From the NCBI GenBank assembly GCA_013285505.1, contig CP053450.1, positions 4,059,951 through 4,123,950 of the forward strand: a DNA stretch of 64,000 nucleotides. Reading direction: 5' to 3'. Shown here one piece after another: positions 50,406 to 62,181 of the stretch. The position numbers were made by a program, and so were the translations under genes. The DNA comes from Planctomycetota bacterium (lineage in GTDB: Bacteria; Planctomycetota; Phycisphaerae; Phycisphaerales; UBA1924). A model generated the notes under the pieces. The model did no database searches and was not told the DNA's origin. It saw only the letters and a list, made by a program, of their open reading frames with translations. The stretch's first letter is position 1. Every line of letters begins with the position of its first letter.

Positions 50406-52941
50406 GTGAGATACCCCACCACCCGCCGAGCCGTTGCCCTGATCGTCGCCTGCATCGCCCCCGCGGCCCTCGCCCAGCGGGGCGACCACGCCGGCGAGCC
50501 TCAACCGGATCTGCCCGAGAGCCTGGTGATCCCCGAGGCCCCGGCGCTGAGCCCCGAGCAGGCACTGGCGACCTTTGCCCTCGCCGAGCAGGATTTCACG
50601 ATCACGCTGGCCGCGAGCGAGCCGACGATCATCGCCCCGGTCTCGGCCGTCTTCGACGAGGACGGCCGCCTCTGGGTCGTCGAGATGCAGAGCTACATGA
50701 CCGACATCGACGGCAATGACGAGCTCATTCCCACCAGCCGCATCGTCATCCTCGAAGACACCACAAACGACGGCGTGTTCGACACGTCCACCACGTTCTT
50801 GGACGGGCTCGTGCTGCCCCGCTCGGTGCTGCCGTGCTACGGCGGCGCACTGGTGCTCGCACCGCCCAACCTGCTCTTCGCCAAAGACACCGACGGCGAC
50901 GGCACCGCCGACGATGTCCGCACCGTCTTCGAGGGATTCGGCGGGCTTGACAACCCCGAGCACGCGGGCAACGGGCTGCTCTACGGCCTGGACAACTGGA
51001 TCCACTTCTCGCAGCACAACATCGAGCTGCGCTTCGACGGTCAGACCGTCACCGACAGCCGACGCACCCCCGGCCACGGCCAGTGGGGTATCACGCAGGA
51101 CGACTGGGGACGCCTCTACTACTGCCCCAACTCCGACGTCCTCCGCATGGATCTCTTCCCCAAGCACTACGCCTCGCGCAACGCCAACCAGCGCGGCGTC
51201 CGCGGCATGAATCACCAGGTCATGGACGACAAGTCCGTCCATCCTGCGCGCATGAACCCGGGCATCAACCGCGGCTATCAGGACCACATGCTCCGCGACG
51301 ACTTCACGCTCGCCCGCACCACGGCCGCGTGCAGCCCGATCATCTACCGGGCGTCGCTGCTCGGTCCCGGTTTCTACGGCAACGCGTTCACGTGCGAACC
51401 CGCCGGCAACTGCCTGATGCGGACGATCCTCGACGACAACAATGGCGTCCCCAAGGGCCGCCGTGCCTACGACGGCACCGAGTTCCTCACCTCCACCGAC
51501 GAGCGCTTCCGGCCCGTCGCCACGGCCGTCGCGCCGGACGGCTCGCTCTATGTCATCGATATGTACCGCGGCGTCATCCAGCACGCGACCTACGTCACCA
51601 CCTTCCTCCGCAAGCAGGTCGAAGAGCGCGGCCTCGAGATGCCAATCGAGATGGGGCGAATCTGGCGGGTGAGGCCCGCAGCCGCCCCCGAGAAAGACCC
51701 GCCGCGACTCTCTCAGGCCGACGACGCGAGGCTGGTCTCGCTGCTCGGCTCGCGCTCCGGATTCCTCGCCGACCACGCCCAGCGGTTGCTTGTCGAGCGT
51801 CGGATCCCCTCGACCGCATCGGCGCTGCGAGAGATTCTGGCCGCCCCACGATCGGGCATGGCCGAACGCGTCCGTGCGCTCTGGACGCTCGAAGGCATGG
51901 GCCTGCTCACGCCGGACGACACGCTCGCTGCGACCTTCCGCTGGGAGCCCCAGATCCGTGCCACCGCGGCCCGCCTGCTCGGCCACTGGCCCGAGGACGA
52001 CCGCGCCATCGCCGCGCTCGACGCGCTGACCCGCGACGAGGACCGCTCGGTGCGGCTCGCAGCGGCGCTGCGCTCGGCGAATCACGCATGCCCCGCGCGA
52101 CCGACGCGGCTCGCCCGGACACTGCTGCTCCACGCCGACGACGCGATGATGCGGTCCGCCGTGCTCTCCGGTCTGCACGAGCGAGAGGTCATCGCGCTCG
52201 CACAGCTGGCCGGCTCGCCCGCTCGTGATGATTCGGGATTCAGGTCCGCGCTCGCCGAACTCGCCGACACCAGTCTCCGCGGCTCGGCAGCCCAGCGCAC
52301 CCGCTACTTCGATCTCACGGCCGAGACCCTCCGCTCCGATCGCTGGTTTGCGCGCGCTGCTGGAGCGTGCAGCCACGATGCTCAAGCTCGACTCGGACAA
52401 GCCCGGCACACTCGCCCTCGGCGAGGAACCGGCCGCGTGGTCCGCGGCCCTCCGCTCGGGCCTCTGGGAGCTCCACGGCACCGCCTCGGCGATCAACGCC
52501 CGGCTCCGCTGGCCCGGGCACGACGACGGGGCCGACCGCCCCACTCCCCTCGCCGGGGCCAACCTCGACCGCTACATGCTCGGGCGGCAGCTCTTTGACA
52601 CCTGCGCCGCCTGCCACGGCTTCGACGGTCGCGGCATGCAGGGCCAGGCCCCGCCGCTGGCCGACTCGCCGCTGGCCACCGGGCCGCAGAGCCGCGCGGT
52701 CCGCGTGCTGCTGCAGGGCCTGCAGGGGCCGATCGAGCGTGAGGGCACGCTGTACGATCTGCAGATGCCCGCGGCCCCGTTCGCCAAAGATGAGGAGATC
52801 GCGGCACTGCTGACCTACATCCGACGCGGCTTCGGCAACGACGCCGACCCGGTCACACCCGATACCGTCGCCCGCGTCCGCGCCGAGACCGCCGACCGCG
52901 CGACCCCCTGGACCGAAGCCGAGCTGCTGGATATCCCGTAG
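50406..52941 (+). CDS. secreted PVC-type dehydrogenase / cytochrome c protein (CxxCH)
   Basis: About 844 residues, GTG start 12 bases after the sulfatase stop codon. One frame break at about 52349-52358 (GCGCGC run). Signal peptide (VALIVACIAPAALAQ). Propeller-type dehydrogenase region with TIIAPVSAVFDEDGRLWVVEM, NGLLYGLDNWIHFSQHN, PIIYRASLLGPGFYGN and VAPDGSLYVIDMYRGVIQHATY, the membrane-bound dehydrogenase signature. HEAT-like helices follow, then a class I heme site CAACHGFDGRG with downstream Met-containing LYDLQMPAAPF. It lacks the N-terminal lectin-like domain of its relative at 42275-45184. Confidence 0.88.
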
Positions 52942-52979
52942 TCTGCCGCGAGTCCCACCCGCCACACAGAAGGAACGCC

Positions 52980-53643
52980 ATGATCCTGCACGCTTCTCTG
53001 CACGCCGTCCTCGCCGCACTGCTCACGCTTCTCGCGCCCGTTGCACCTTGCCCAGACCTCGGCCCAGCCGGAGGCCGGCGGCGACTGGACGCCGCTCTTT
53101 GACGGCAAGACGCTTGACGGTTTCGTCACCCGCGGCGGTGCCGCGGCCTACACGGTCGAGGACAACGCCATCGTCGGCGAGACCCGGCCCAACACCCCGA
53201 ACACGTTCCTCTGCACCGAACGCGAGTACGCGGACTTCGTGCTCGAGTTCGAGGTGCTGGTCCATCCTGAGCTCAACAGCGGCGTGCAGATCCGCTCGCA
53301 CGTCAAGGACGGCGATCGGGTCTTCGGATACCAGGTCGAGATCGACCCCACCGCCCGCGGCTTCTCTGGCGGCATCTACGACGAGGCCCGGCGCGGGTGG
53401 CTCGCCCAGCCCACGCCCCAGCAGGCCGCGAAACCGCCGTTTAGGGCAGAGGAATGGAACCACTACCGCATCGAGGCCCGCGGCGACCGCATCCGCACGT
53501 GGATCAACGACGTCCCCGTCGCCGACCTGATCGACGACGCCGACGCCTCGGGCCTCATCGGCTTCCAGGTCCACGGCGTCGGCGGGCGGACCGACCCGTT
53601 GCAGGTGCGCTGGCGCAACGTGCGGATCCGCGAGTTGGAGTGA
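52980..53643 (+). CDS. secreted DUF1080 (3-keto-disaccharide hydrolase fold) protein
   Basis: About 220 residues. The signal peptide MILHASLHAVLAALLTLLAP is in one frame and the mature protein (LAQTSAQPEAGGDWTPLFDG) in the next; removing one C near 53046 joins them into a clean AlaLeuAla cleavage site. The DUF1080 domain has GKTLDGFV, YADFVLEFEVLVH, NSGVQIRSH, GYQVEIDP and EWNHYRIEARGDRIRTWINDVPV. It starts 38 bases after the cytochrome gene and is probably co-transcribed, suggesting joint action on sugar derivatives. Confidence 0.87.
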
Positions 53644-53663
53644 GCAGGCAGCCCGACCGACCG

Positions 53664-55661
53664 TCAACAACCCCCCATCCACGCGCCGAGAAATGCGATC
53701 ACATCGGCGTCATTGACCTCACCATCGTCGTTAAAGTCGCCTGCCGAGTCGCCAGCGACCCACACGTTCAGGAACGCCAATACGTCCCGGCTGTCAACCA
53801 CGCTGTCGTTGTTGAAATCAACGTCGCACGGCGGACAGTCGCTCGTGTTCACGATCTGCAGGCCGCGGGATCCTCCCGCGATCATGGCCGCGTTCCCCAT
53901 GAGCGCGACACCTGCCTGCCCCTCGACCCGGTGCGAGCCGACGATTGTCGGTGCCGTCGGAGACGACAGATCGATCGCCTCAAGCACCGGGGTCAGTTCG
54001 AGGACGACACCGAGATCTCCTTCGGACGCCACAGAGAACGCGGCGGCCGTTGTCGCAACGGTGCCGACGAGTTCCGGGGCACGCGGATTGCGCACGTCAA
54101 TGACCTGCACGCCGCCGTCGCCATCCGCGACGAGTGCCCGCTCGCCCTCGACGAACACGCCGTACGCCGTGCCCGGTGTATCGAGCGAACCGATCAGCGT
54201 CGGTGAAGAGGGATTGGACACGTCCACGATCAACAGTCCCGCCAACCCGTCGGCGATGTAGAGCAGGTCGCCGCGGGCGACCATGCCCAACGGCCGCCGA
54301 GGAGCCTCAAACTCGCCGACCCGTCGCGGCGCACTGGGCTCGGAGATGTCTATCGCGTCAATCACGTTCGACGTCCTCTTCCCGACGAATGCCGCGTGCC
54401 CCGCGCACGCGATCGTCGCCGCGTCTCCTCCGGTGCGGACGGACCCGATGATCATCGGCTCATCCGGCTCCGAGATGTCTATGACACGCATGCCCTCGAT
54501 CATGTCCGCCACGCAGACGATCGCCCCATCGATCGCCACGCCGGTCGCGATCCCCGGAGTGTCAATCGTTGACAGCGAGACCGGGTTCCACGGGTCTGTC
54601 ATGTCCACAAGATTGACACCGTTCACGCCGAGCGCGGCGCACAGCAGGCTTCCCTCTCGAGCAACCTGTTTCGCCTGCATCCCGGACGGAACACGAACGG
54701 TCTGCGGTGGCAGCTTCGGATCTGAGACATCCAGAATCCACCCGCCCCCTTCGTCGCCCCCGACGATCGCGTAGTCGCCGCGCAGCGCAACACCGCTCGG
54801 CCACCGATCCACCTCGTACCAGCCGATCCAGTCGAGCCCCCCTTCGGCGGAGATGTCATAGATCTCGAGTTCGTCGTATGTGGCCACATACAGCCTTGAC
54901 CCCCGAATGACGAATGAACCGAGGTACGGGACAGCTGTCGCACCGAGTTCGACGGGCTGCTCGACATTCGACACATCAAATGCACGGAACCATCCACCGC
55001 CGAGGACATACGCCGATTGCCCATCGGTGCGAAGTTCGCCACCTGATCGCTCGGAGTCCAGCGAACCAACTCGCCGCGGATTCCACCACACGCTGACGTC
55101 GTAGATGTCGATGCCACCCTCTGACCTGGACGTATAGAGAAAGTCACCGATCCACTCGAGATCCGTGACATAGTCCGGCGGGCGCCAGCGGTTCATCTCC
55201 ACTGGATTGCTCTCGTCCGCGAGATCAATGAGTGCCAGATGAAAGCCGTTCACGAGGGCATACGCCTGCGTACCTTGCACCGACACCTGTCGCACACCTT
55301 CGGGAAACACCCCGAGCTCGACGGGATGCTCCGGGTCAGAGATATCGACGATCTGGAGTTCTTCCGCTGTGCACACGAACACCCGTTCGCCGACAAACTG
55401 AAAGCTCCACACACTCTCGGGAGTCTCAAACGTGGAGAGCACGACAGGCGAAAGCACATCGGTCACATCGAGCAGAGCCGCTGTTCCGAGACCGCTCGCC
55501 GATACCGCAAGATTGTCCCGCACCACCATCAGCCGCACACTCGCCGGAGCGTCGTACAAGCCGACATAGTCACGACCCCGACAACGCATGCCCTCCTGGG
55601 CCGCGACCGATCCGACCAACATCGCGAACAGCCCCAGCATTACGCACAGACTCGTCTTCAT
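53664..55661 (-). CDS. secreted LVIVD-repeat beta-propeller protein with dockerin-like tail ending WMGGC
   Basis: 665 residues, intact. Signal peptide (SLCVMLGLFAMLVGSVAAQ), start preceded by AGGGGA. About a dozen LVIVD repeats follow, each like ELQIVDISDPEHPVELG or LLIVDVSNPSSPTLIGSLDTP, which build a cell-surface beta-propeller. The last 55 residues have two EF-hand-like repeats (DFNNDSVVDSRDVLAFLN; DFNDDGEVNDADVIAFLG) and end AWMGGC. Base composition is slightly less GC-rich than the housekeeping genes, and no frameshift is seen. Confidence 0.88.
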   Translation of the reverse strand: MKTSLCVMLGLFAMLVGSVAAQEGMRCRGRDYVGLYDAPASVRLMVVRDNLAVSASGLGTAALLDVTDVLSPVVLSTFETPESVWSFQFVGERVFVCTAEELQIVDISDPEHPVELGVFPEGVRQVSVQGTQAYALVNGFHLALIDLADESNPVEMNRWRPPDYVTDLEWIGDFLYTSRSEGGIDIYDVSVWWNPRRVGSLDSERSGGELRTDGQSAYVLGGGWFRAFDVSNVEQPVELGATAVPYLGSFVIRGSRLYVATYDELEIYDISAEGGLDWIGWYEVDRWPSGVALRGDYAIVGGDEGGGWILDVSDPKLPPQTVRVPSGMQAKQVAREGSLLCAALGVNGVNLVDMTDPWNPVSLSTIDTPGIATGVAIDGAIVCVADMIEGMRVIDISEPDEPMIIGSVRTGGDAATIACAGHAAFVGKRTSNVIDAIDISEPSAPRRVGEFEAPRRPLGMVARGDLLYIADGLAGLLIVDVSNPSSPTLIGSLDTPGTAYGVFVEGERALVADGDGGVQVIDVRNPRAPELVGTVATTAAAFSVASEGDLGVVLELTPVLEAIDLSSPTAPTIVGSHRVEGQAGVALMGNAAMIAGGSRGLQIVNTSDCPPCDVDFNNDSVVDSRDVLAFLNVWVAGDSAGDFNDDGEVNDADVIAFLGAWMGGC

Positions 55662-55841
55662 TTGTCGGTCCCCTGTTGCTGCACATGCGTGGAAACAACC
55701 TCTGTCCGTTCTCAGGATACAGAAATCGGTGACCGACGCAATCACCCCGTTCATATATTGCAGACATCCTGCACCCGCCTCGGTGCATGAACAGACTGCA
55801 TCGTGGGGTTCACACTCGGGCCGAGGTCCTTCCGATCCTGC

Positions 55842-57848
55842 TCAGCAGCCCGCCGTCCACGCGTTCAGGAACGACAGCACATCGAGCGTGTTCACCGAGC
55901 CGTCGCCATTGAAGTCCGCCGACGGATCGCCCGCGCCCCACGCGTTGAGGAACGCCAACACGTCGAGCGTGTTGACCGAGCCGTCGCCGTTGAAGTCGGC
56001 CGGGCAGGAGGCGGCGGTGGCGATCACGCGGAGGCCGCTGGCGACGACTTCGACGGCGTACACGAATCCGGGAGGCCCGTCGGGCGGCACGACCGTATCG
56101 AAGAACCCGAACAGTTCGTTGTCCGGCTCGCCGTCGATCAGGCGCCACTGCTGCCCGTCGAAGGGGACCAGGCCGTCTTCGAGGGAGAGGACCAGCGCTC
56201 CCCCGAGCGTGAGCGAGCCGTTGTTGAACCGGAGGTTGATATTGTCGTCGACGCCCGAGCCGTCCCCGAGATCCATCAGCAGGAGGGCGCTCGGGGCCAG
56301 CTCGACGTCTCCGTCGATCTCAACCCTGCCATCGGGCTCGAGGGTGCCCTCGATCAGCATGTCGCCGTCGAGCGTGTACTCGCCGAACACGGTCTGCTCG
56401 GGGCCGATGGTGGCCAGCCCGCCGACAGCGTGGAGCCCGCTGGAGAACTCGTCGCCGAACGCGATGACGCCGGTACCCGAGATCGTCGCGCCGTCCCGCA
56501 GGCTGACCAGCTCGGTGCCGTTGTCGGTGACCGGCTGCGAGATCGTGCCGTTGTTCGCGTAGTCGCCGTGGAACTGCGGCTGCGCGTCCGGCAGGATCTC
56601 GAGCTCGCCTTCGTTGCGCCCGCCGAAAAAGTCGACGAAACCATCCACCACAACGACGCCCCCGCCCTGCGTGGTGAGCGTGCACCCGTCGAGGTCGGTG
56701 GTGGTGTCGAGCACGAGCGTCCCGCCGTTGGCCCCGTAGAGCCCCGAGCCGGAGAAGTCGCCCCGGAGGACGAGGGCCTCGGCCGCGTCGTCGGCGACGA
56801 TCACGCCGTTGTTCACGACCCCGGCGGAACTGGCGAAGACATCGCCCGAACCCCGCAGGACAATCCCGGGCTCGATCGTGCAGAGGGCACCGGAATCGAA
56901 GACGCTGTCGTTCGGGCCGCTCGTCCGAAGCACGATTTCACCGTTGCCGGTGATCGTGGTGGCCAGGGAGTGGCTGAGTTCGGTGTTGCTCGCCGTCCCG
57001 CTCGGGTTGAGCGAGATCTGCCCCTGGAGATCGATCGAGCCGCCGAGCCGCAGCTCGCGGTCAGCCTCATCGATCACCAGAGGCCCGGTGATCGTGAGAT
57101 CGGACAGCAGCACGCTCCTGGTGTTGCCGATGCGCACGGATCCGCCGTTGGTGATGAACAACTCGCCGCCGACGACCGTGGTCTCCACGACCTGGGTCTC
57201 CGTGTTGCTTGTGAGGAAGAGCGTCCCGCCGTCCGCCCCGATCCGTCCCTCGCCGATCTGCTCGAGCGTGACGCTGTGCAGTTCGAGGCCCGGCCCCGCC
57301 GCATCATCGGCGACGATCAACCCACGGTTGCGGAATGCGCCGATCGCATCGACGAACTCGGACTCGTTGGTCATGCGCCCGTTCCCGCGGATCGTGTGCC
57401 CCGCGGCCTGCGTGACGAGCACGCCCTCGGCGACCAGCCCGCATTCACTGGGAAACAGCGCCGCCCCGAAGACGATCTCACCAGGGCCCTCGATCCGCCG
57501 GTCGGCGTCGTGAAACTCCACGAAGACCCGGGCCAGCTGCACCGTCCCGGCGTTGCGCAGATCTCCATAGATCGAACGCGTCGTGCTCAAAAACTCCAAC
57601 ACCACGTCCGGGTTGCTGATCGTCAGCATCCCGACGCTGAACGGGAGAGTCGACGTCACCTTGTACGCACCGGTCAGCCCGAGCACCGGCTCGTGCGAGG
57701 GCTGGTCCGGTACAACACCGCCCGCCCAGTTGCCCGGGCTTTCCCAGCCCCCGTCCGCCGGGTTGAGCCACTCGATCGGCTGCGCCGTCGCGACCCCGCC
57801 GCACAGACCCACCGCGCCAAAAAACGACACCATCGCACAACGCAACAT
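55842..57848 (-). CDS. secreted beta-helix/passenger-like protein with dockerin-like tail ending WTAGC
   Basis: 668 residues, intact. Signal peptide (MVSFFGAVGLCGGVATAQ). A large repetitive beta-rich body, Gly- and Asn-rich with repeated units such as GNGRMTN, NNGVIVADDAAEALVLRG and GGTLVLDTTTDLDG, resembles autotransporter passenger or polymorphic beta-helix proteins. The end has two almost identical repeats, NGDGSVNTLDVLAFLNAW and NGDGSVNTLDVLSFLNAW, then TAGC and stop. AGGAGAGCTGAGG precedes the ATG. Confidence 0.87.
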   Translation of the reverse strand: MLRCAMVSFFGAVGLCGGVATAQPIEWLNPADGGWESPGNWAGGVVPDQPSHEPVLGLTGAYKVTSTLPFSVGMLTISNPDVVLEFLSTTRSIYGDLRNAGTVQLARVFVEFHDADRRIEGPGEIVFGAALFPSECGLVAEGVLVTQAAGHTIRGNGRMTNESEFVDAIGAFRNRGLIVADDAAGPGLELHSVTLEQIGEGRIGADGGTLFLTSNTETQVVETTVVGGELFITNGGSVRIGNTRSVLLSDLTITGPLVIDEADRELRLGGSIDLQGQISLNPSGTASNTELSHSLATTITGNGEIVLRTSGPNDSVFDSGALCTIEPGIVLRGSGDVFASSAGVVNNGVIVADDAAEALVLRGDFSGSGLYGANGGTLVLDTTTDLDGCTLTTQGGGVVVVDGFVDFFGGRNEGELEILPDAQPQFHGDYANNGTISQPVTDNGTELVSLRDGATISGTGVIAFGDEFSSGLHAVGGLATIGPEQTVFGEYTLDGDMLIEGTLEPDGRVEIDGDVELAPSALLLMDLGDGSGVDDNINLRFNNGSLTLGGALVLSLEDGLVPFDGQQWRLIDGEPDNELFGFFDTVVPPDGPPGFVYAVEVVASGLRVIATAASCPADFNGDGSVNTLDVLAFLNAWGAGDPSADFNGDGSVNTLDVLSFLNAWTAGC

Positions 57849-58135
57849 CCTCAGCTCTCCTCAGCCGGCGTGACGGAATCGCGTCTGGACCGTTCCTCCA
57901 ACGGCCCAGCGCGGACAGCAGAAAGCCAGCCCGCTCACACCAGTTTGCGAAGCCAGCCTAGCAGCCACCGCCCCCTCGCCCAAGCACCACCTCGGCAAAA
58001 ACGGCCAGAATCCTCGCCCGGCACGACTCTCTCCCGACGCGGGCCAAGTCAGCGCAAGCCCCGCCCGCGCGAGCGGGAGGCCTCACAGCTTCAATATCTC
58101 AACATGCGATGCGGCGGACTCGCGCTCAACCGGGC

Positions 58136-59167
58136 TCAGCAGCCGGCGACCCACCGGTTCAGGAACGACAGCACGTCGAGCGTGTTCACGCTGCCATCCC
58201 CGTTGAAGTCGGCTTTCGGATCACCGATCACCCAGTCGTTCAGGAACGCCAGCACGTCCTGCGTGTTGACCACGCAGTCGGCGTTGTAGTTGGCTTCGCA
58301 CTCGGGATCGAACCCACGCACCACCAGAACGCGGTTCCCGCCGCCGAACGTCGAGAACAGGAAGTCCCCGGTCAGCGGATCACGCGCACCGCCCTCCGCG
58401 CCCGACAGGCCCGTCAGAAAGTCCCGCCGCGTGTTCGCGATCGGGTCGCCATTGCTGTCAACCTGGTACGACGCGATCCGCCCGTTCGAATACTCGCTGA
58501 TCAGCACACTCTCGTTGGGGAACAGCGACGCCCCCGCCTCGACGTACACAATGCCCTCCGGCCCGCCAGAGAGCAGGATGTCGCTCAGCGGCCCAGACAC
58601 ATCGAACGTGCCCGACCCGTCCGGGAGGAGTTCCGCGTCGTGCCAGCGGCTCGAGTTGTAGGGGAAGACCTTGAGCCGGCCCTCGCCCTGGAACCCCGCC
58701 GGTACCATCGCCATCGCGCCGACCGACGACGAGAACCCCAGCGGCGTGAGCGCGACGCTCTTGTCCATCACGCTCGAACCGGGCTTGATCTGGCCCAGCT
58801 GGTTCGAGCTGTACCGCGAGAACATCAGCACCCCATCGGGGCCGTAAAACAACCCGCCGTCGATGTTCGGTGCCTCGGCAAACATCACCGACGCTGCGCC
58901 GAATCCGACGATCTGGTCCTCGGCGTCTCGGATCAGCGGCACGGCGTAGATCTTGGCCGCGGCCCCGTTGGCCGACCCGCCGATCAACAGTGTGTCGGGG
59001 TCATCTGCCTTGATCACCAAACCACCGAGCGCCGCCGGCACATCCGGCGGCGTGCCCAGATCCACAAACCGGTACGCGCACTCGTAATAGGGATCGATCG
59101 TCTGGGCACCGGCCACACCCGCCAGTCCGAGAACCACCGCCACGGCTGTCAGCTCCTGCAACGACAT
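58136..59167 (-). CDS. secreted propeller-like protein with dockerin-like tail ending WVAGC
   Basis: 343 residues, intact. Signal peptide (MSLQELTAVAVVLGLAGVAGAQ) after AGGAGG. The body (SNQLGQIKPGSSVMDKS, LLSGGPEGIVYVEAGASLFPNE, NRVLVVRGFDPECEANYN) reads like an NHL/SMP-30-type propeller. The tail has NADCVVNTQDVLAFLNDW and NGDGSVNTLDVLSFLNRW, then VAGC and stop. Function is unknown. Confidence 0.85.
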   Translation of the reverse strand: MSLQELTAVAVVLGLAGVAGAQTIDPYYECAYRFVDLGTPPDVPAALGGLVIKADDPDTLLIGGSANGAAAKIYAVPLIRDAEDQIVGFGAASVMFAEAPNIDGGLFYGPDGVLMFSRYSSNQLGQIKPGSSVMDKSVALTPLGFSSSVGAMAMVPAGFQGEGRLKVFPYNSSRWHDAELLPDGSGTFDVSGPLSDILLSGGPEGIVYVEAGASLFPNESVLISEYSNGRIASYQVDSNGDPIANTRRDFLTGLSGAEGGARDPLTGDFLFSTFGGGNRVLVVRGFDPECEANYNADCVVNTQDVLAFLNDWVIGDPKADFNGDGSVNTLDVLSFLNRWVAGC

Positions 59168-59240
59168 CTCTTGCTCCTCCTAGTTTCTCGACGCATGCTA
59201 CCGGCAGAGGCGGGCTGAACCAATCGAAATCACCAAAAGA

Positions 59241-59270
59241 CACCGCCCGTGCGTGAGGGCACGGGCGGTG
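59241..59270 (-). terminator. rho-independent terminator of atpA
   Basis: Twelve-base arms CACCGCCCGTGC and GCACGGGCGGTG with a six-base loop. Read on the minus strand the stem is followed by TCTTTT, and it lies about 55 bases after the atpA stop codon, so atpA is transcribed without downstream atp genes. Confidence 0.85.
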
Positions 59271-59325
59271 ACAAGACTGCATCAGCACTGCATCAGACGG
59301 GCACTTCCCGGACCCGCGTCCGGCC

Positions 59326-60900
<1,575 letters not shown>

Positions 60901-61125
60901 GTCGGTGCCCTCGGATTACCCCGTGAGGGCGGTTTTCCGCACCCACGAATCGTTGCTGGACATATTCCCGGGCCGCCGCGATCTTCGCCACGCGCCCGCC
61001 CCACGCAGGGGGTCCATACGGTAGACGCTACCTCCGCACAAGTCTCTCCAAGCGGGCCGTTCGCGACCACGCCGGCCGAAGAACTCGCCCGGCCCTCCGC
61101 CAGAATATGCAAGTGGTATCCCCGG

Positions 61126-62181
61126 TTACGGAGCCCCGCCCGCGTCATCGCCGCCGTTCGGGCCGGGCGGACGCCTGCGGATCTCGACGCTGACCTCGGG
61201 GTTCTCGACCTCGAAGCTCAGCGCGACCGGGTAGCCGGAGAACTCGGCCCGCTTGCTCGTGACGCCCGCCTCCAGCTCCTCGTAGGTCAGCCGGATGTAG
61301 GCCCGAACGACCAGCTGGCCGTCCTTGATCCTTTGGATGAGCTCGCTCGGCCCCTTCACGGTGACATTGGACAGCGCCTGGTCCTCCGCGGGGATGGTCA
61401 CATCGAACCGACCCAGCTCGCCCGCCGGCAGCCGCAGATCCACCGGCACCGACACCAGCACGTGCGATTCGGTCTTGGACCGCACCGTCAGCCGCACATC
61501 CACCTGGGCCGGCTCGACGCTGAACACCGAGTCCCTGTCGAGCACGGGCCCGGGCACCAGACGCACCCTGAGGATCGACCGGACCCCCTCCTGCAACGCC
61601 GCCAGCTGCGAGGGATCGACCTGCGCCACCATCCACGCCGCGCCCGGCTCCAGCGCCCGACGCGATCTCGGCCGGCAGACGGACCGTGGACTCGCTCACG
61701 CCCACCAGTTCGGCCACGCCGTCGAGCTCGGCCGAGGGAGCCTCGATCCGGATCGGCAGGCTCAGCGTCGTCAGCTCCTGCACGTGCACCCGGACCGTCG
61801 CCGGCTCGGCCGAGAGCACGCTGACCCCCGCGAGCGGAACTCCGGGTGCAGACGCAACGACTCACGCAGCTCCATCGTGTGCTCGCCGGTCGCCCGCGGC
61901 AGGCCCTCCATCCCCGGCTCGAAGCTCACCGGCTCGCGCAGAATCGACTCCAGCGAGTCCAAGCTCGTGACCGAGCCCTCGACCAGCACCTCGACCCGGC
62001 TCCGCCAGTCCTGACCGTCCACCACCCGCGTTGACCACACCCCGTTGGACAGCGGCGAGAACTCGAGCTCGACCACCGTCCGCTGCGACCGCAGACTCTG
62101 CCCCTCCGCGAACGCCCAGATCAGCACCGCGATCAGCGTGACCAGAACACCGGTTTTCAGCCGCTCGACCCGCACGCTCAT
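61126..62181 (-). CDS. YbbR-domain protein, CdaA regulator CdaR-like
   Basis: About 351 residues, two frame breaks: a missing base near 61828 and an insertion at 61651-61660 (GCGCCC for GCGCC). One N-terminal membrane helix (LKTGVLVTLIAVLIWAFAEGQ) is followed by repeated extracytoplasmic YbbR-like domains (PATVRVHVQELTTLSLPIRIEAPS; DVTIPAEDQALSNVTVKGPSE). YbbR proteins bind and regulate CdaA. The start overlaps the cdaA stop codon as ATGA, the classical cdaA-cdaR arrangement. Confidence 0.83.

Noticed and set aside
55803..58289. 828-codon plus-strand frame opposite the dockerin-like proteins
   Set aside because: It is the antisense of a repetitive secreted protein; composition is unlike a protein and there is no start signal.
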